Part shown: positions 24,609-32,857 of the stretch, in pieces
How the letters are laid out: every line of letters begins with the position of its first letter
How positions within the stretch are numbered: the stretch's first letter is position 1
Source: an uncultured Lachnospiraceae bacterium
GTDB taxonomy: Bacteria; Bacillota; Clostridia; Lachnospirales; Lachnospiraceae
Assembly: GCA_949051815.1 (NCBI GenBank)
Contig: CARQVR010000029.1
Coordinates: 1-38,590, forward strand
DNA: 38,590 nucleotides
Direction: 5' to 3'
Translations under genes and position numbers: made by a program
Notes under the pieces: generated by a model
Databases searched by the model: none
Seen by the model: the letters and a program-made list of their open reading frames with translations, nothing else
What the model was told of the DNA's origin: nothing

Positions 24609-25880
24609 ATGAGCGTTATCAGCAGCAAAGACGTCAACGAAATCATCCGGAAAACTCTCGGCATCATCAACAATAAGATTATGCATCACGGGGAGATCAC
24701 GGGATATATCTTATATAAGATGATGGAGTACGAAAATACCTACACCGATCAGAATTATACGGAGCAGGAACTGGTGGATTACACCATGCTCGGTATTTTG
24801 CACGACATTGGTCTGTATAAGGAAGACAATGTCAAGAATGTGTCGGATTTTGAGACGAAAAATCTATGGCCGCATTCCATTTATGGCTTTCTCTTTTTGA
24901 AATATCTTTCACCTATTGGAGACCGGGCGGAGATCGTCCTTTATCATCATCTGGATTATAACCGGTACAGTATGATACAGAGCCGTTATCTGCATGTGAC
25001 CGAGCTTTTGAATCTGGCGGATAAGATGGATACGGTTCTGCATCTGAAAGAGGAGAAACTGGAGCCGGATTATTTTTCCAAGTACCGCAATATCAAATTT
25101 TCCGGCATGGCGATGGATCTTTTCCAGAAGGCGGAAAAGTGCTACGGGATCACGGAAAATCTGGTGAACGGCAAGTATCGTGAGGAGCTGGATGTGCTTC
25201 TGGCGAAACGGGCTTTTTCCGAGCAGTATAAAAAGGGCTTTTTGGAAATGCTTGTCTACACCATTGATTTTAGAAGCGAACATACGGTGATACATACGCT
25301 GGCAACGGTGAATTTTGCGGAGAAGCTTGGCAGGCTGGCGAGAGTTTCCGGCAAGGATCTGCGCGATCTGCATTACGGCGCGCTTCTGCACGATCTCGGC
25401 AAGATTGCCATACCCCTGCATATTCTGGAATCCACGGGGCGGCTGAGTGACGATGAGATGAAAGTGATGAAAGCCCATGTACGGATCACGGAAATGATTC
25501 TGGAGGGTGTTGTGGATGAGGCGGTGCTGCAGATTGCGGTCAGACATCACGAAAAACTGGACGGGACAGGCTATCACAAAGGACTTTCCGCGGCGGATCT
25601 GACCCTGCCCCAGCAGATCATTGCGGTGGCGGATATCCTGAGCGCGCTATACGGCAAGCGCAGTTACAAGGAGGCTTTCAGCAAGGAAAAAATTCTTGAT
25701 ATCATGAACTCCGATGCGGACAAAGGCAAGATTAACCGCAATGTGGTGGCAACACTTGAAAAGAATTACGACAGCATTATCACGGAATTTGAGAAAGAAA
25801 AGGAAAATACCATCGGGTTGTACTTGAAAATCAAAGAGCAGTATGCGATAATGATTGAACGTTTTAAAAGGTTTGGCTAA
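24609..25880 (+). CDS. Tandem HD / HD-GYP-like phosphohydrolase
   Basis: Two HD-type metal-binding domains occupy 423 residues. The first (about 15-190) has HGEITGYILYKM, LGILHDIGLYK, HSIYGF and YHHLDYNRY. The second (about 215-390) has HTLATVNFAEKL, ALLHDLGKIAIP, HVRITEMIL and RHHEKLDGTGYHKGL. The last motif is a variant of the HD-GYP hallmark HHExxDGxGYP with His in place of Pro. HD-GYP proteins break down cyclic di-GMP or related dinucleotides; that activity is probable but not certain because of the divergence. No receiver or sensor domain is fused. AAGGGG lies ten bases before the start. It could be read on with the DUF362 gene, 32 bases downstream. Confidence 0.87.
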   Translation: MSVISSKDVNEIIRKTLGIINNKIMHHGEITGYILYKMMEYENTYTDQNYTEQELVDYTMLGILHDIGLYKEDNVKNVSDFETKNLWPHSIYGFLFLKYLSPIGDRAEIVLYHHLDYNRYSMIQSRYLHVTELLNLADKMDTVLHLKEEKLEPDYFSKYRNIKFSGMAMDLFQKAEKCYGITENLVNGKYREELDVLLAKRAFSEQYKKGFLEMLVYTIDFRSEHTVIHTLATVNFAEKLGRLARVSGKDLRDLHYGALLHDLGKIAIPLHILESTGRLSDDEMKVMKAHVRITEMILEGVVDEAVLQIAVRHHEKLDGTGYHKGLSAADLTLPQQIIAVADILSALYGKRSYKEAFSKEKILDIMNSDADKGKINRNVVATLEKNYDSIITEFEKEKENTIGLYLKIKEQYAIMIERFKRFG

Positions 25881-25912
25881 ACGGTAGAAAAGAAGAGGAG
25901 GCACTGATTTAT

Positions 25913-27031
25913 ATGGAACAGGCAAAAGTATATTTTACATCCTTTAAGGCGACGGAGCACGAAAATTTATTGCAGAAGCTCCACCGCCTGATGAAGACGG
26001 CGGGTTTTGAGAACATTGATTTTCAGGATAAGTACACCGCCATTAAGATCCATTTCGGAGAGTACGGAAATCTGGCGTTTCTGCGTCCGAACTATGCGAG
26101 AGTGGTGGCGGACTATGTGAAGGAACTGGGCGGCAAGCCTTATCTGACAGACTGCAATACCCTCTATGTGGGCAGCAGGAAAAATGCGCTGGATCATCTG
26201 GAAACAGCCTATGTGAACGGCTTTTCCCCTTATCAGACAGGATGCCATGTGATTATCGGCGACGGTCTGAAAGGGACGGACGAGACGCTTGTGCCCATCG
26301 ACGGGGAGTATGTGAAGGAGGCAAAGATCGGCCACGCGGTTATGGATGCGGATGTGTTCATTTCCCTGACCCATTTCAAAGGGCATGAGATGGCCGGTTT
26401 CGGCGGCGCACTGAAAAACATCGGTATGGGCTGCGGCTCCAGAGCGGGTAAGATGGAGCAGCACTGTGACGGGAAGCCGGAAGTGGATCCGTCCCTCTGT
26501 GTGGGATGCGGCGCATGCGACAGAATCTGTGCACACGGCGCGCCTGTGATTGAAAATGGCAAGGCGCATATCGACCATGACAAATGCGTGGGATGCGGGC
26601 GGTGCCTTGCGGTTTGCCCGAAGGATGCGATTTCCGCAAGTTTTGAGGATTCCATCGCCATGTTAAATTACAAGATGGCGGAGTATGCGTGGGCAGTCTG
26701 CAAAGACAAACCGTGCTTCCATGTTTCCCTGATCTGCGACGTGTCGCCCAACTGCGACTGTCATGCGGAAAACGATATTCCGATCATTCCTAATGTGGGA
26801 ATGCTGGCATCTTTTGACCCGGTAGCGTTAGACCAGGCATGTGCCGATCTGTGCAATAAGATGGCTCCGGTGGAGGAGAGTGTGCTCGGTGAAAATCTGC
26901 ACAAGCACGGCAATGAGGAAGGACATGACCACTTCTTCATGACCCATCCGGACACGGAATGGAAGTCCTGTATCGCCCATGCGGTGAAGATCGGTCTGGG
27001 GACGGACCAGTATGAACTGGTGACGATCTAA
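25913..27031 (+). CDS. DUF362 protein with two 4Fe-4S clusters
   Basis: The 372-residue cytoplasmic protein has an N-terminal DUF362 domain with KIHFGEYGNLAFLRP, TDCNTLYVGSRKNALDH and LTHFKGHEMAGFGGALKNIG. A ferredoxin insert carries two complete motifs, CVGCGACDRICAHGAP near residue 195 and CVGCGRCLAVCPKDAI near 224. The C-terminal part holds ICDVSPNCDCHAENDIPIIP and LDQACADLCNKM. DUF362 iron-sulfur proteins are common in anaerobes and their reaction is not established; the fused ferredoxin points to electron transfer. The gene follows the HD protein by 32 bases and ends against the convergent glutamate-synthase-like gene. Confidence 0.9.
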   Translation: MEQAKVYFTSFKATEHENLLQKLHRLMKTAGFENIDFQDKYTAIKIHFGEYGNLAFLRPNYARVVADYVKELGGKPYLTDCNTLYVGSRKNALDHLETAYVNGFSPYQTGCHVIIGDGLKGTDETLVPIDGEYVKEAKIGHAVMDADVFISLTHFKGHEMAGFGGALKNIGMGCGSRAGKMEQHCDGKPEVDPSLCVGCGACDRICAHGAPVIENGKAHIDHDKCVGCGRCLAVCPKDAISASFEDSIAMLNYKMAEYAWAVCKDKPCFHVSLICDVSPNCDCHAENDIPIIPNVGMLASFDPVALDQACADLCNKMAPVEESVLGENLHKHGNEEGHDHFFMTHPDTEWKSCIAHAVKIGLGTDQYELVTI

Positions 27032-27035
27032 AAGA

Positions 27036-27061
27036 GGGAAGCAGGCACTACCGTGCTTCCC
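27036..27061. terminator. Hairpin between convergent DUF362 and glutamate-synthase-like genes
   Basis: GGGAAGCA (27036-27043) pairs with TGCTTCCC (27054-27061). There is no clear T run on either side, so its role as a bidirectional terminator is unsure. Confidence 0.45.
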
Positions 27062-28475
27062 CCGCGTGGGGAATATTGGTATGCTCCGAGATTTCCCGGC
27101 TGATGGTACACAGGTCATCCACGGATAATCCGTGAATGTCTGTATTGCCGGTTATGCGGGCAAAGGTTTTTAATTCTTCGGCGGAACACCGCAGGTAATT
27201 TTCCACCCGCTTGGCGGCGGCGTCAATGTGCAGTCTTTCCCGCAGTTTTTCATCCTGCGTCGCCACACCAACCGGACACATGCCGCTGCCGCAGATACGG
27301 TACTGCTGGCAGGCAGCAGCCACCATAGCCGCAGAGGCCACGGCAACGGCGTCCGCGCCCATGGCGATTGCTTTGGCAAAATCAGAGGACACGCGCAGTC
27401 CTCCGGTGATGACCAGATCAATGTCCGAACCGACGGCGTCCAGATATTTTCTGGCACGGTAAAGGGCATAGAGGGTCGGTACGCTTGTGGAGTCACGGAT
27501 GATGGCGGGAGACGCACCTGTCGCGCCGCCTCTGCCGTCTATGGTGATAAAATCGGGTCCGGCGTAAACGCAAAATTCCAGATCTTTCTCAATCCGGCCG
27601 GCGGCGATTTTGATACCGACCGGACGTCCTTCGCTTCTTGTGCGCAGTTCTTCCACCAGCTTCTTTAAGTCGTCCGCGCTGTCTATTTCCGAGAATCTGG
27701 AAGGGCTGATGACGTCCTCCCCGAGCGGTTTGTTTCGTATTTTTGCGATTTCAGGGGTTACCTTGCCGCCCGGCAGATGGCCGCCCATACCAGGCTTCGT
27801 TCCCTGTCCGATCTTGATTTCAATGGCGTCGGATGTTTTGAGGTTTTCGTCGGTAACGCTGTACCGGTTCGGGACATACTCAAATATGTATTTGCAGGCA
27901 GCCGCTTTTTCTTCCGGGAGAATGCCGCCTTCCCCGCTGCACATCGCCGTTTCCACGGCAGCGCTTCCCTTTGCCATCGCGATTTTGGTCTCCCGGGAGA
28001 GGGCGCCGAAGGACATGTGGGAGATATAGACCGGCATCGCGAGCGTCATCGGTTTTTTCGCGCGCTTTCCGATCACGGTCTGTAAGGACACCTCGTCATG
28101 CTCATTTAAGGGCATCGGATTTAACTGCGCGCCCAGAATCAGCACGTCGTCCCAGCATGGCATTTTCATCTGTGTGCCCATGGCCTCTATCGCAGATTTC
28201 CCGGAGACGGCCATCTCGTGAATCTCTTTCATATAACGGTAATCGCTGTCCGTTTTTCTCGTCTCCTGCGGATAGCTCAGGTCCGGATTTCCGGCATTTT
28301 GGCAAGCTGCGCCATTTTCCGGCGCCGCACAGGCGGCAGCGGGTTTTTCGGATTCCAGCGCGTTGAATTTCTCCGGCGGCTGTTTACAGATGGGACATTC
28401 TGTCAGCTCTGAAAAGGGTTTTCCTTCTTTTTCCTCATCGTATTCATACCCGCAGATGCTGCATTTGTAGATCAT
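27048..28475 (-). CDS. Rubredoxin - glutamate synthase-like FMN domain fusion
   Basis: The first 45 residues are a short rubredoxin-type domain, with iron ligands C5, C8, C27 and C30 (MIYKCSICGYEYDEE, TECPICKQPP). The rest of the 475 residues is the FMN/iron-sulfur synthase domain of glutamate synthase (GltB2): MPVYISHMSFGALSRETKIA, GEGGILPEE, GQGTKPGMGGHLPGGKV, DGRGGATGASP and the cluster cysteines in CGSGMCPVG. The glutaminase domain is absent, as in archaeal-type single-domain enzymes. ATG 28475 is eight bases after GGAGG. It probably carries out a flavin-dependent reduction using electrons from the rubredoxin head; whether it makes glutamate is open. A perfect PerR box in its promoter ties it to oxidative stress. 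Confidence 0.9.
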   Translation of the reverse strand: MIYKCSICGYEYDEEKEGKPFSELTECPICKQPPEKFNALESEKPAAACAAPENGAACQNAGNPDLSYPQETRKTDSDYRYMKEIHEMAVSGKSAIEAMGTQMKMPCWDDVLILGAQLNPMPLNEHDEVSLQTVIGKRAKKPMTLAMPVYISHMSFGALSRETKIAMAKGSAAVETAMCSGEGGILPEEKAAACKYIFEYVPNRYSVTDENLKTSDAIEIKIGQGTKPGMGGHLPGGKVTPEIAKIRNKPLGEDVISPSRFSEIDSADDLKKLVEELRTRSEGRPVGIKIAAGRIEKDLEFCVYAGPDFITIDGRGGATGASPAIIRDSTSVPTLYALYRARKYLDAVGSDIDLVITGGLRVSSDFAKAIAMGADAVAVASAAMVAAACQQYRICGSGMCPVGVATQDEKLRERLHIDAAAKRVENYLRCSAEELKTFARITGNTDIHGLSVDDLCTISREISEHTNIPHAGEAR

Positions 28476-28526
28476 TGCAATTTCCTCCTTTGCAGTTTTT
28501 ATGTTGACAAAGACATCAATCAAAAA

Positions 28527-28569
28527 TTAGAATTATTCTAATTATAATATAGATTTTGACGTTTGTCGA
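28527..28569 (-). promoter_or_regulatory. Promoter with a perfect PerR box
   Basis: On the minus strand TCGACA (28569-28564) and TATAAT (28546-28541) are 17 bases apart. TTAGAATTATTCTAA at 28527-28541 matches the PerR consensus TTANAATNATTNTAA at every fixed position and overlaps the end of the -10 box and the expected start site, a position suited to repression. Confidence 0.8.
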
Positions 28570-28662
28570 GGAAAAGACTGGTATAGGGACAATTTAGGCG
28601 GATCAGACTAATTGTGACAGAGAATGCCGGCTGCGAATAGAAATATTGGAATGAAGATGAAA

Positions 28663-28692
28663 AGAATGCCGGCGTTATCGTGCCGGCATTCT
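28663..28692 (-). terminator. Terminator of the DUF2461 gene, with an extra copy of its arm
   Basis: AGAATGCCGGC (28663-28673) and GCCGGCATTCT (28682-28692) form a perfect 11-bp stem that overlaps the DUF2461 stop; the minus strand continues with TTTTC. A further copy of the 11-mer occurs at 28621-28631. Confidence 0.65.
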
Positions 28693-29358
28693 GAAATCCG
28701 CGAGGGCGCGGTTCAGATAATCGTTGAAAGGTTTCATCGCCTCAAAAATTTCTACCATTTTTGGCAGGAATGTTCCGATATCCAGCAGTTCCTGGTCTTT
28801 GACCGGATATTCCAGATACCAGCTCTTATATTTCAGGTATTCGGCCTGCGGGTGTTCTTTGTCATACCCGGACGGCACATTTTTGAGAGCCGTTCCCTGT
28901 ACCGTAAAATATCTGGTAAAGGTGTCCGCATGAATGATTTCTTCCCACGCATCGGGATGCTTCGCGATATAGTCCCTCACCATGGTAGTGGCGTCCTTGA
29001 ACATATCGGCAAAAAGTCCGCCGCCCAGAAAAGATTCATCGCCTGGCTTTATCATCAGATAATAGCCCACAGGGACAGGGAGTTTTCCCATGGCGCCGAT
29101 ATGGGCGCGGAAGGCGGGATTGTACGGTGATTTGTCGTGGCTGAAACGGGTATCCCGCACCAGTTTAAAGGTAAGCTCCTTTGGCACATTCCGGAGGATC
29201 CTGCTGTCTGTTTTTCCGATTGCCAGAATCAGTTCCTGTACCAGCTCTTCAAACTGCGCGTTTGCGTCCTTATACTCTGTCTTATGCTGATGATACCATT
29301 CCCGGTTGTTGTTTTCCTTTAAGTCGGATAAGTATTTGAAGATCAGTTCTGTGTTCAT
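28675..29358 (-). CDS. DUF2461 family protein
   Basis: The 227 residues fit the DUF2461 family in length and pattern: FKYLSDLKENNNREWYHQHK at the start, then FKLVRDTRFSHDKSPYNPAF, GYYLMIKPGDESFLGGGLF and KDQELLDIG. The family is widespread and its function is unknown; bacterial members are not tied to one pathway. ATG 29358 lies five bases after GGAGG, one codon inside a double ATG. The next upstream gene on the same strand is an ECF sigma factor 118 bases away, so co-transcription is possible but unproven. Confidence 0.88.
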   Translation of the reverse strand: MNTELIFKYLSDLKENNNREWYHQHKTEYKDANAQFEELVQELILAIGKTDSRILRNVPKELTFKLVRDTRFSHDKSPYNPAFRAHIGAMGKLPVPVGYYLMIKPGDESFLGGGLFADMFKDATTMVRDYIAKHPDAWEEIIHADTFTRYFTVQGTALKNVPSGYDKEHPQAEYLKYKSWYLEYPVKDQELLDIGTFLPKMVEIFEAMKPFNDYLNRALADFRMPAR

Positions 29359-29476
29359 CATTTCCTCCCATTCCTGCCTGACACAGATAAAACGCAAAAG
29401 ATGCTTTCTCACATTACAGGGTGAACTTTCATGCTTCTTCTGTGCCAGAACTTTTTTCGCGTGCGTCATTTTCAGG

Positions 29477-30325
29477 TTATGCGTTTTTTACGACCGATAG
29501 AGAAGTAGAGTTCAGAAAATCCCTGATAAACTGTCTGGTCTGCTCCGGGGTCGCATAGAGTCTGGCAAAGGAGAAATTCTGGGCGAGATCGTCGATCTCT
29601 TCCATGGCCTCCTTCACGTCAAGCATGGTCTGTCTCCCGATCTCCTCTGCGGCGGCGAAATCCTGATGGGACGGATGGATCCTGTGGTTTTGGATCGCAT
29701 AGTTGATCCGGCCCAGGCACCGGCATGTCCCGTTTCCATATTCGCCGCAGTATTCGCTTAAGAAATCAGCCATCTTTTTGCGCACCCGTGAGAGCCGCTG
29801 CCGGTATGCTTCCGGCGTCATCCCTAAAATTTCACCGGCTATGCGGCTGTCTGCATGGAACATTGTCCCGAGCACAAAGATGCAGCGGCTGTCCGTATCG
29901 AGACATTGCAGCATCACATTGGTGCAGGACAGTTTCAGCTCCTCTGCCAGAAGCGCCTTTTCCACGTTCTGCGTTAAGTCAGGCACATCATGGATGTTAC
30001 CGTTTTTGATATCTTCCCCGTAAAATTCAAAACTTAACGGACGCTGGGCAAACATATGCTTTTTGTAGTTTTTCAGATGGTTCACCGCAATGCGGAACAC
30101 CCACGTCGAAAAGGCGCTCTCCTTGTTGAAGGAGGACAAGTGGGTGATGACCTTTAACAGGATATCCTGCGTCGCGTCCTCCGCGTCGGCAAAGGTGCCG
30201 AGCATACGCAGGGACAGGTTAAAGACCAGATCCTGCACATTCAGGATAACGGTTTCCAGCGCTTCCCTGTCTCCGGCGGTCGCCTTGTCGACCAGGGCAA
30301 ATAATTCTTCTGTATTTTTGTCCAT
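29477..30325 (-). CDS. ECF-like sigma factor with Cys-rich C-terminal extension
   Basis: Region 2 is clear in LGTFADAEDATQDILLKVIT and FSTWVFRIAVNHLKNYKK, and region 4 in RIAGEILGMTPEAYRQRLSR. Beyond region 4, at about residue 185, a tail of almost 100 residues follows, opening with CGEYGNGTCRCLGRINYAIQ and continuing into a helical segment. Ordinary ECF proteins stop near 180-200 residues, so this is one of the extended types in which the tail can replace a separate anti-sigma factor. The closely placed cysteines could bind metal or sense redox state; that is inference. GGAGG precedes the ATG. No membrane anti-sigma gene is adjacent. Confidence 0.87.
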   Translation of the reverse strand: MDKNTEELFALVDKATAGDREALETVILNVQDLVFNLSLRMLGTFADAEDATQDILLKVITHLSSFNKESAFSTWVFRIAVNHLKNYKKHMFAQRPLSFEFYGEDIKNGNIHDVPDLTQNVEKALLAEELKLSCTNVMLQCLDTDSRCIFVLGTMFHADSRIAGEILGMTPEAYRQRLSRVRKKMADFLSEYCGEYGNGTCRCLGRINYAIQNHRIHPSHQDFAAAEEIGRQTMLDVKEAMEEIDDLAQNFSFARLYATPEQTRQFIRDFLNSTSLSVVKNA

Positions 30326-30418
30326 AAATTTTACCTCCTATATCATTAGACAACGCTGTGGAACTTTTGTGACATCTTTTTTATTATTTTAGTAGGAAAA
30401 TTACTCAATAGACAGGGA

Positions 30419-30904
30419 TCATTCATTCATGGGTGCAGATTCATTCAGCATGAGAGTTTGAAGCTTCGAGATATCAGAGAAGACGATTTTCTTTCCACGT
30501 GCGTGAAGCTGTAATATTCGTTTCATTTTTGTTCGTACCTCGGATTGTATTGAGAACTTCACAGGAACAGGGTTATTATTTCGGGTATGCATGTGGTCAA
30601 GATATTTTTCTGTAATAGGGAACATATTTTGCAGAAGAAATGCAGCTGGTTTTCCGTCGTATTCTCCCATAACAATAGTCAGGCAGTTACCATATTTTTT
30701 CTGCTGCTTTTCATAAATGGAAAGATATTTCTCAACACGGCTACTGAGCGGAACCAGCCAGAGCAGGGAGGTTTTTTGGTCGCGCATACAATAGAATGTT
30801 GGGCGGTAATTGCCGTTTTCTTTATTTTGCATAAGGTTTGGATCATTTACTTTTTTGAAGTATTCGTCTTTAATATGATAAACATATCCTTCCTTATAGT
30901 TCAT
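30419..30904 (-). CDS. Type III toxin-antitoxin toxin, CptN-like endoribonuclease
   Basis: The 161-residue protein resembles Clostridia type III toxins of the CptN group: YVYHIKDEYFKKVNDPNLMQ, NYRPTFYCMRDQKTSLLWLV, PLSSRVEKYLSIYEKQ, KYGNCLTIVMGEYDGKPAAF, LLQNMFPITEKYLDHMHTR. Such toxins cut cellular RNA unless bound by the repeat RNA encoded upstream. Start 30904 has AGGAGA six bases before it; the longer open frame to 31018 would cross the terminator and the repeats. Promoter, two 46-base repeats, terminator and toxin follow each other in the standard order. It shares no evident sequence with the toxin at 1305-1718. In known systems these loci stop phage infection or stabilise plasmids. Confidence 0.85.
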   Translation of the reverse strand: MNYKEGYVYHIKDEYFKKVNDPNLMQNKENGNYRPTFYCMRDQKTSLLWLVPLSSRVEKYLSIYEKQQKKYGNCLTIVMGEYDGKPAAFLLQNMFPITEKYLDHMHTRNNNPVPVKFSIQSEVRTKMKRILQLHARGKKIVFSDISKLQTLMLNESAPMNE

Positions 30905-30919
30905 ATTATTTCTCCTATT

Positions 30920-30952
30920 AAAAAATAGCCTTATCACATGCGCGATAAGGCT
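30920..30952 (-). terminator. Terminator between second antitoxin RNA and toxin
   Basis: On the minus strand AGCCTTATC and GATAAGGCT form a perfect 9-bp stem (30952-30944 with 30935-30927) followed by ATTTTTT. It separates the repeats from the toxin ribosome site. Confidence 0.88.
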
Positions 30953-30954
30953 GG

Positions 30955-31075
30955 AATTTTCAAGCCGGACATTTATTAGACGCTTCCGGTAAGCGAACAA
31001 TATTTTCGAGCCGTACACTTATGAGTCGCAGACGGTGTGCGAACAATATTTTCGATGGCGGATGACTCCGTCTCT
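30955..31075 (-). ncRNA. Type III antitoxin RNA with two 46-base repeats
   Basis: The minus strand carries two full units, 31054-31009 and 31008-30963. Both begin with CGAAAATATTGTTCGC and end with GGCT; the middle parts differ but keep ACCG and GTnCGGCT, which could pair. A partial unit precedes them (31075-31055), and a degenerate start of a third (TGAAAATT) follows at 30962. The 46-base period and about two repeats agree with described CptI antitoxins, whose units fold as pseudoknots and wrap the toxin. The RNA would start near 31075 and end at the terminator. Confidence 0.85.
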
Positions 31076-31081
31076 GATAGT

Positions 31082-31110
31082 ATTATATGAAATTACATAA
31101 AGTATGTCAA
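31082..31110 (-). promoter_or_regulatory. Consensus promoter of the second type III locus
   Basis: On the minus strand TTGACA (31110-31105) and TATAAT (31087-31082), both perfect, are 17 bases apart. This is the strongest promoter in the window, as expected for an abundant antitoxin RNA. Confidence 0.9.
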
Positions 31111-31128
31111 ATAATTTTTGTATTGTCT

Positions 31129-31950
31129 TTATTTCAACAATCCCTTTTTCCTTGCATACCCACAGATCAGACATCCGGATGCAAGGATCAGAAGAATAGA
31201 AACGGCCAGCATGTCCCACACGTCGAAGAAAGGATCGGAGATCATTCCTGCCAGCACGGCGTTGATGGCAAACACAAGCGGAATTGCGGATAAGAAAATG
31301 ATTCCCGCGATTGTAAATTTTCCGGCTTTTCCGATGCGCCGGCAAAGTATAGCGATGATCCACAAAAATAAGATGGAGACGAAAGCGACTGCCGTCCCGA
31401 TGGAAAAGACGCCGGTCACTCCGGTCAGGCGACTTAACACAAACAGGTAGGGAACGGTAAACGCGCTCAGTGACACCAGACTTGCGAGGATGCCCTTTTT
31501 TCCTAAAATAATGGAAGGGAAAGAAACCACCCATGCGTAGATGATGGAGCTGATCGGAATCAATGACCAGGTCAGGGCGCCGGATATGGCGATGTTGCAG
31601 ATCAGGCATACCATCATGCCGGTCAAAAGTGCCATGGAAAAAAGGATAGCGATGATTTCATTTTTGGTCATATTATTTTCGTCTTTTCTTTTCAGTGCGA
31701 TCAGGTTTGCGTCCGCTGCTTTTTCATAGTTTTCCATTGTGATAACCTCCCCGCTTAACAATTCGTTGACAGTGATGCCTAATATTTCGCAAAGCTCTAA
31801 CATGATAGAAGAGTCAGGCATACTTTTTCCGGTTTCCCATTTGGAGACGGCCCGGTCTGTAATACCCAGCTTTTCGGCAAGCTGCGCCTGCGTTAGTTCT
31901 TTGTCCTTGCGGCGTTGGGCGATGAAACGCCCGATTTTTGTCTGGTCCAT
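31129..31950 (-). CDS. XRE-type regulator with membrane domain
   Basis: An N-terminal helix-turn-helix (residues about 5-65: IGRFIAQRRKDKELTQAQLA, ITDRAVSKWETGKSMPDSS) is joined to a C-terminal part with about six membrane helices (from residue 95 on), in a protein of 273 residues. Such fusions are frequent in Lachnospiraceae, where the membrane part may sense envelope state and hold the DNA-binding part near the membrane. ATG 31950 has GGAG seven bases upstream; an ATG two codons earlier sits too close to it. It is the only gene between the second toxin-antitoxin locus and the divergent coiled-coil gene. Its targets are unknown. Confidence 0.88.
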   Translation of the reverse strand: MDQTKIGRFIAQRRKDKELTQAQLAEKLGITDRAVSKWETGKSMPDSSIMLELCEILGITVNELLSGEVITMENYEKAADANLIALKRKDENNMTKNEIIAILFSMALLTGMMVCLICNIAISGALTWSLIPISSIIYAWVVSFPSIILGKKGILASLVSLSAFTVPYLFVLSRLTGVTGVFSIGTAVAFVSILFLWIIAILCRRIGKAGKFTIAGIIFLSAIPLVFAINAVLAGMISDPFFDVWDMLAVSILLILASGCLICGYARKKGLLK

Positions 31951-32177
31951 TTGCATTCTCCTCTGTTTTGAAGTGTGATCTGTCTGTTACATCATATACC
32001 AGAGAGGTGTTTTTGTACACAAACCGTTGGTTGAGTCCTGCAGGTTTTTCCATCTGTGACAAAAAAAGGGTGATTGATGACAAAGCGACTTTAGAAACAG
32101 GTTCTGCATACCGAAATAAATAACAGCACAGGGAAATGGATACGCGGTCATATAAGACAGAAAGGCGGTTGGCGTTT

Positions 32178-32768
32178 ATGAATATTTCATGGGATGTGAC
32201 AAGCGGTATTTTGCGCAGGATGAATGCCGGCGGAATGTTAAAGAGTACGCAGGATAGAATGGAGCGTCAGGAAGAGACACAGAAGCAGGTGGAATTTTTT
32301 GAGAAGCAGAAAGAAAATCTGAAAAACGTCTCCTGCGAGAGCGTGGAAGAGATTGCCGAAAAGCTGAAAATGTTCCAGTCATATGAGGATCAGATTACGT
32401 CAATTAAGGCGGCTTACAATCAGGAGCAGATGTTCCATATTCTGGATGAGTCCACGGAACGCGGAGAGCAGATCGCGGAGGCGGTAGACAAGATGGAGCC
32501 AAAGACTCCGGAGGAACGTCTGGAAGAGCTTGTCGAGGAAGCGCTGGGCACAGAGGATACCGGCGAACTCGGAGAGATCATGGAAGAAATCGAGGAAGTG
32601 GTCGAGGAACTGACAGAGGAGACCATCGGGGAAATGGTGGATGGAGCCGTGCAGGAATCAACGGAGGAGCTTGCGGAAGAGGCGGCCGCTGCGGAGGCGG
32701 TTCCGGAGACGCTGGCGGAGGAGCTGAGGACACCGGAAGGGTATGTGCCGTTTGACGTGAGATTATGA
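32178..32768 (+). CDS. Acidic coiled-coil protein, unknown function
   Basis: I do not recognise a family. The 196 residues start with a short conserved-looking section (MNISWDVTSGILRRMNAGGM), continue with a coiled coil (about residues 22-75) and end in a very acidic Glu-rich helix-forming stretch (about 105-180, with EEIEEVVEELTEETIGEMVD) and a short tail YVPFDVRL. No membrane segment or signal peptide is seen. The start is uncertain: ATG 32178 has AGGCGG ten bases upstream, while ATG 32136 in the same frame would add 14 residues and has AGGGAA too close. Low-complexity composition makes distant similarity unreliable. Confidence 0.6.
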   Translation: MNISWDVTSGILRRMNAGGMLKSTQDRMERQEETQKQVEFFEKQKENLKNVSCESVEEIAEKLKMFQSYEDQITSIKAAYNQEQMFHILDESTERGEQIAEAVDKMEPKTPEERLEELVEEALGTEDTGELGEIMEEIEEVVEELTEETIGEMVDGAVQESTEELAEEAAAAEAVPETLAEELRTPEGYVPFDVRL

Positions 32769-32857
32769 TGGTTTCATTGATTCAGGTACATACTGTCTGC
32801 ATCACCGGAAAACGGGAAGGCAGGTTTGTTTTTATCACGTTTACTTCACAGATGAGA

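Noticed and set aside
30905..31609. Minus-strand frames over the second antitoxin region, including one at 31019-31609
   Set aside because: They overlap the repeats, promoter or the XRE gene in another frame and show no protein family.
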